DNA of 64,000 bases from Draconibacterium sp. (GTDB lineage Bacteria > Bacteroidota > Bacteroidia > Bacteroidales > Prolixibacteraceae). The notes beneath the pieces were generated by a model, which did no database searches, was not told the DNA's origin, and saw nothing but the letters and a program-made list of their open reading frames with translations. The stretch is from the NCBI GenBank assembly GCA_016705335.1, contig JADIYN010000013.1:124001-188000 (forward strand), read 5' to 3'. Numbering within the stretch: the first letter of the stretch is position 1; each line of letters begins with the position of its first letter. The position numbers were made by a program, and so were the translations under genes. Shown here piece after piece: positions 60,417-64,000 of this stretch.

Positions 60417-61613
60417 ATGAAAATTCTACAGGTAACAAATAAAGTTCCTTACCCGGTTATTGATGGTGGTGCAATTGCCTGTATGAATCTGGCACGCGGT
60501 TTCTCATTGTTGGGACACAAGGTTACAATCCTCGCAATGAATACGGTTAAGCACCACATCACACTGTCCGAAATTCCTGATTCTGTAAAGAACTGGCTGA
60601 ATTTAAACTTGTAATGTGCCTGCGAAAATATCGCCCGTCAGTGCTTTTGCTTAATCTTCTATTTTCAAAAAGACCGTATAATGCAACAAGGTTTATTTCG
60701 AATACTTTTGCCAGAGAGCTGCAAAAAGTTTTAAGGGAAAATGATTTTGACGTTGTGCAACTGGAAGGTTTATATGTTTGTCCTTATATTCCCTTAATAC
60801 GAAAAAATTCGAAAGCAAAAATAATTTACCGGGCACACAACATTGAACATGAAATTTGGAGCAGAACTGCAGTAATGGCTCATGGACCTGAAAAATGGTA
60901 TCTAAAGAACCTTTCAAAAGAATAAAATCATTTGAGGTTCAAACCTTAAATAAATACGATTTACTTGTTCCAATAACGGCGAGATGGGCATTATTTTGAA
61001 CAAACTGGGAAATAATAAACCAGTTCATGTTTCGCAAACCGGTATCGACTCATCGGTGTTAATTCCAAATTCGAAAAACCTGAAACATCCTACTTTATTT
61101 CACATCGGATCATTGGAATGGGCGCCAAACCAGGAAGGTTTAATTTGGTTTTTTGACAATTGCTGGGATGCAGTCAGGGAAAAATACCCAGACCTGCAGT
61201 TTTTTATTGCCGGAAGAAATGCTCCTGCCTGGTTTCAGAAAATGATGAATTTGCCAAACGTAGTTTTTAAAGGTGAAGTTGTTGATGCCTATGAATTTAT
61301 TAACTCCAAATCGATAATGGTTGTGCCACTTTTTTCGGGAAGTGGAATGAGGATAAAAATTATTGAAGGGATGGCGCTTGGTAAACCCATTATTACCACC
61401 GCGGTTGGAACTGAAGGAATTTCAACTACTTCGGGCGTAAACATTGTTGTTACTGAAAATGCTGAAGGTTTTGTTCAGTCCATTTCCGATTTAATTGAAA
61501 ATCGCGGGTATTTCGATAAAATAAGTAAAAATGCAATAGAATATATTCACGAGAACTTCGATAACCTGTCATCAGCAGGTTCGTTAATCGACTTTTACAA
61601 AAAGAATATTTGA
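60417..61613 (+). CDS. Glycosyltransferase family 4 (several frameshifts)
   Basis: GT-B fold transferase using nucleotide sugars. The N-terminus MKILQVTNKVPYPVIDGGAI with NLARGFSLLGHKVTILAM is the acceptor domain. KIIYRAHNIEHEIWSRTA is a GT4 landmark. The C-terminal domain has LFHIGSLEWAPNQEGLIWFF and the donor-site segment VPLFSGSGMRIKIIEGMALG followed by KPIITTAVGTEGI. Frames change near 60612-60640, 60920 and 60985; the corrected middle reads KRIKSFEVQTLNKYDLLVPI. The end overlaps the next gene by one base (TGATG). Envelope polysaccharide or lipooligosaccharide synthesis is likely from context. Confidence 0.87.
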
Positions 61614-62815
61614 TGATTCTGCAGGCCATATTTTGGATACTATTGTTGATATTGATTTACACATTCGTTGGGTATGCATTTGTGTTATTTGTTCTGCTCA
61701 AAATCAAAAAAATATTTTTCCCAAAACAAATTCTCAATTTCGATGCTGCTTATGAACCCGATATATGTTTGTTTGTAACCGCTTTTAACGAAAAAGACTA
61801 TGTAAATCAAAAAGTGGCGAATTCTTTCTCGCTCGATTATCCTCAGGAAAAAATACAGTATTTATGGATAACTGACGGATCGGATGACGGGACACCAGAA
61901 TTATTAAAAATATGACCGGCTCGAAGTTCATCATTTACCTGAACGGCAGGGAAAATGCACGCCATGAACAGGGGTGTGAAATTTGTAAAAGCACCGATCA
62001 TTATTTTTTCCGACACAAATACAATACTTGGGAAACAGTCTTTAAGAGAAATTGTAGCTAAATTTAGTAACCCAAAAACCGGTTGTGTTGCTGGCGAAAA
62101 ACGGATTATTGAAAAAGATGCCGATTCTGCTGCCGGATCAGGAGAAGGTTTGTATTGGAAATTTGAATCGTGGATAAAAAAAATGGATGCTGAATTAAAC
62201 TCTGCAGTTGGCGCAGTTGGAGAATTGTTTGCCATTCGCACCGAACTTTTTGAGGATGTTGAGAAAGATACTTTACTTGATGATTTTATTATCTCCCTTC
62301 GGATTGCACAAAAAGGTTACCACATTGCATACTCCCGCAATGCTTACGCCGAAGAGACTGCATCGTTGAAGGTTAAGGAAGAACTTAAAAGAAAAATCAG
62401 GATTGCTGCGGGTGGAATTCAAACCATTTTCAGGTTGAAAAGTTTGTTAAACCCATTTCGTTTCGGGATACTTTCATGGCAATATTTTTCACACAAAGTT
62501 TTGAGGTGGACTTTTGCACCCGTTTCTTTAATACTAATCTTTCCTGTAAATTTATTTATAGTCTGGCAAAAAAATGGCTGGTCCGATTTCGGATTTTCAA
62601 ACCTATATCTGTATTTTCGGTTTTTCGATTTTTTTTTAGGACACTGGTTGGCTGGAATTTCGAAAACCGAAATAAAGATTCAAATTATTATTTATTCAAC
62701 TTACTATTTCCATAAGTTATTATTCTATAAATTATGCTGCAATTCGCTAAGAATGCTTCGTTTTTCAAAGGAAAGCAAGCAGTGGTTTGGGAAAATCAAA
62801 CTGGCAGTTCAATAG
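61613..62815 (+). CDS. Membrane glycosyltransferase family 2 (frameshift)
   Basis: GT-A processive-type enzyme with an N-terminal membrane helix (AIFWILLLILIYTFVGYAFV). The nucleotide-sugar site starts DICLFVTAFNEKDYVNQK, and LWITDGSDDGTPELLKI is the DxD-like first part. After a frame change near 61912-61955 follow APIIIFSDTNTILGKQSLRE (second Asp), GAVGELFAIRTELFEDV and LLDDFIISLRIAQKGYHIAY, which hold the catalytic Asp. QxxRW-like EELKRKIRIAAGGIQTIFRL and C-terminal helices complete it. Its ATG shares one base with the GT4 stop, so the two are translated together. Product unknown. Confidence 0.88.
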
Positions 62816-62954
62816 AATGTTCAATTCTTTACAATTAAGAAAAACTATATTCGCCTGGACCAACAGCATCATTTCAAAAACCCACAAAAAGTTTTCATAT
62901 ATTATCCATTATTTATTGTAATTTTGCGGCTTGATTAAAAAGGCTAATTTCGAA

Positions 62955-64000
62955 ATGACAGATATAGTATTGAATACAATTCCGGAGGCAATTGCAGCGA
63001 TTGGAAGGGGCGAATTGGTGGTTGTTGTTGATGATGAAGACAGGGAGAATGAAGGTGATTTTATTGTAGCTTCTGATTTGGTTACACCAGAAATAATCAA
63101 TTTCATGACCATTCATGGCCGGGGCTTGATTTGTGTGGCGCTTACTGAAAAACGTTGCAAAGAACTGGATTTGGAATTAATGGTTGGTAAAAATACATCA
63201 TCACACGAAACACAATTTACCGTATCTGTTGATGCTATCCATCCCGAAGTAACAACCGGAATTTCAGCGTCCGACAGGGCAATTACCATAAAAATGCTTG
63301 TTGATCCAAAAACCAAACCCGAACAATTGGGACGTCCAGGCATATTTTTCCATTGAAAGCGAAAAACCGCGGAGTTCTGCGGCGAAGTGGGCATACTGAA
63401 GCAGCAGTTGATTTGGCAAGACTTGCCGGGTTGAGCCCTTCAGGTGTTTTGGTTGAAATTATGAACGATGACGGAAGTATGGCGCGCCTGCCTGAACTAT
63501 ATGAAATTGCAAAAAATTCGATTTAAAATTGGTAGCAATAAAAGATCTTATTTCATACCTTTTTCATCGCGAAAGCCTGATTGAACGGGGAGCAGAAGTA
63601 GTTCTCCCTACACAATACGGCGATTTTAGAATAGTGCCGTTTAAGCAAAAATCGAATGGCGTTGAACATGTTGCTTTAATAAAAGGAACTTGGGAGCAAA
63701 ATGAACCAATTCTTACGCGGGTCCATTCATCGTGTATGACAGGTGATATTTTTGGTTCAATGCGTTGCGAATGTGGCGATCAGCTGCATAAAGCAATGAA
63801 AATGATCGAGATAGAAGGAAAAGGCGTGATTGTGTATATGATGCAGGAAGGAAGGGGAATTGGCTTGTTTAATAAAATTGCTGCCTATAAATTACAAGAT
63901 CAGGGCTTAGATACTGTTGAAGCAAATCTGCACCTTGGTTTTAATCCCGACGAGCGCGATTATGGTGTTGGGCACAAATATTAAGCAATCTGGTGTGGCC
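62955..64000 (+). CDS. ribBA: Riboflavin synthesis bifunctional protein RibBA, 3' partial, frameshifted
   Basis: 3,4-dihydroxy-2-butanone-4-phosphate synthase fused to GTP cyclohydrolase II. RibB landmarks are VVVVDDEDRENEGDFIVASD and FMTIHGRGLICVALTEKRC. RibA shows HSSCMTGDIFGSMRCECGDQ with the three zinc cysteines, and VIVYMMQEGRGIGLFNKIAA. I chose the ATG at 62955; the ORF could start at 62931. Frames change near 63345, 63515 and 63970. Correcting the first gives GRPGHIFPLKAKNRGVLRRS, and the second EIAKKFDLKLVAIKDL. The gene runs off the right edge. A TAATTTTG at 62919-62926 fits a -7 promoter element. Confidence 0.93.

Noticed and set aside
62816..62954. FMN riboswitch before ribBA
   Set aside because: The short AT-rich leader has none of the conserved FMN aptamer pieces and only a -7 promoter element is visible.
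1..64000. CRISPR arrays, insertion sequences, rRNA genes and prophage
   Set aside because: No regularly spaced repeats, transposases, rRNA segments or phage structural genes could be recognised on either strand.

Overview
The window is AT-rich chromosomal DNA of a Bacteroidota bacterium. Evidence seen directly: type A C-terminal sorting domains of the type IX secretion system, Bacteroidota-type promoters (TTTG-N19-TAnnTTTG), a long-tailed Rho, phoH next to purC, an AMP nucleosidase-holA-rhomboid run, and secreted Gfo/Idh/MocA and sugar isomerase proteins with twin-arginine leaders. I infer an anaerobic or facultative member of the Marinilabiliales/Bacteroidales, because pyruvate:ferredoxin oxidoreductase, sulfatase, rhamnulokinase and glycan-active proteins occur together. 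The species cannot be named from the sequence.

Layout. 1-3.2 kb: CorA transporter (5' end cut by the window), tRNA dihydrouridine synthase, TrhO tRNA hydroxylase. 3.3-6.3 kb: secreted GH129-like glycosidase. 6.3-8.4 kb: TlpA thioredoxin and a TPR/MORN protein. 8.4-11.4 kb: purC, phoH, mazG. 11.5-16.4 kb: degraded lipoprotein, ADP-ribosylglycohydrolase lipoprotein, metallophosphoesterase, SMP-30 lactonase. 16.5-25.2 kb: pyruvate:ferredoxin oxidoreductase, AAA ATPase, broken U32 peptidase, rho. 25.4-37.7 kb: DUF5916 barrel, methyltransferase, oxidoreductase/isomerase pair, DUF4412, rhamnulokinase, hemolysin III, VOC protein, MBL hydrolase, small barrel. 37.9-44.6 kb: sulfatase, DUF1460 amidase-like protein, esterase, PNGase F-like protein and transglutaminase, all minus strand and all exported. 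44.7-52 kb: YefM-YoeB toxin-antitoxin pair, acetyltransferase, HsdR-N-like protein, AMP nucleosidase, holA, rhomboid, RhlE helicase, asnB. 52.5-58.3 kb: type III restriction-modification operon with two extra paralogous small genes between mod and res, then tRNA-Met. 58.5-64 kb: START-like protein, LptF/G permease, two glycosyltransferases, ribBA (3' end cut by the window).

How genes work together. The GH129-like glycosidase, PNGase F-like amidase, sulfatase and esterase suggest extracellular attack on glycoproteins or sulfated glycans; rhamnulokinase and the oxidoreductase/isomerase pair would use released sugars. The restriction-modification operon and toxin-antitoxin pair are the defence or accessory content.

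A dominant property of this sequence is frameshifts. About twenty-four genes, including housekeeping genes such as rho, ribBA and lptF, are split by single-base changes, mostly shortened homopolymer runs, while long stretches (16.5-21.3 kb and 42-52 kb) are clean. I read most of these as sequencing or assembly errors and annotate such genes as single loci. Two loci (the lipoprotein at 11.5 kb and the U32 peptidase at 21.5 kb) have damage that may be real. The most interesting biology is the pair of PD-(D/E)XK-like paralogues inside the type III restriction operon.
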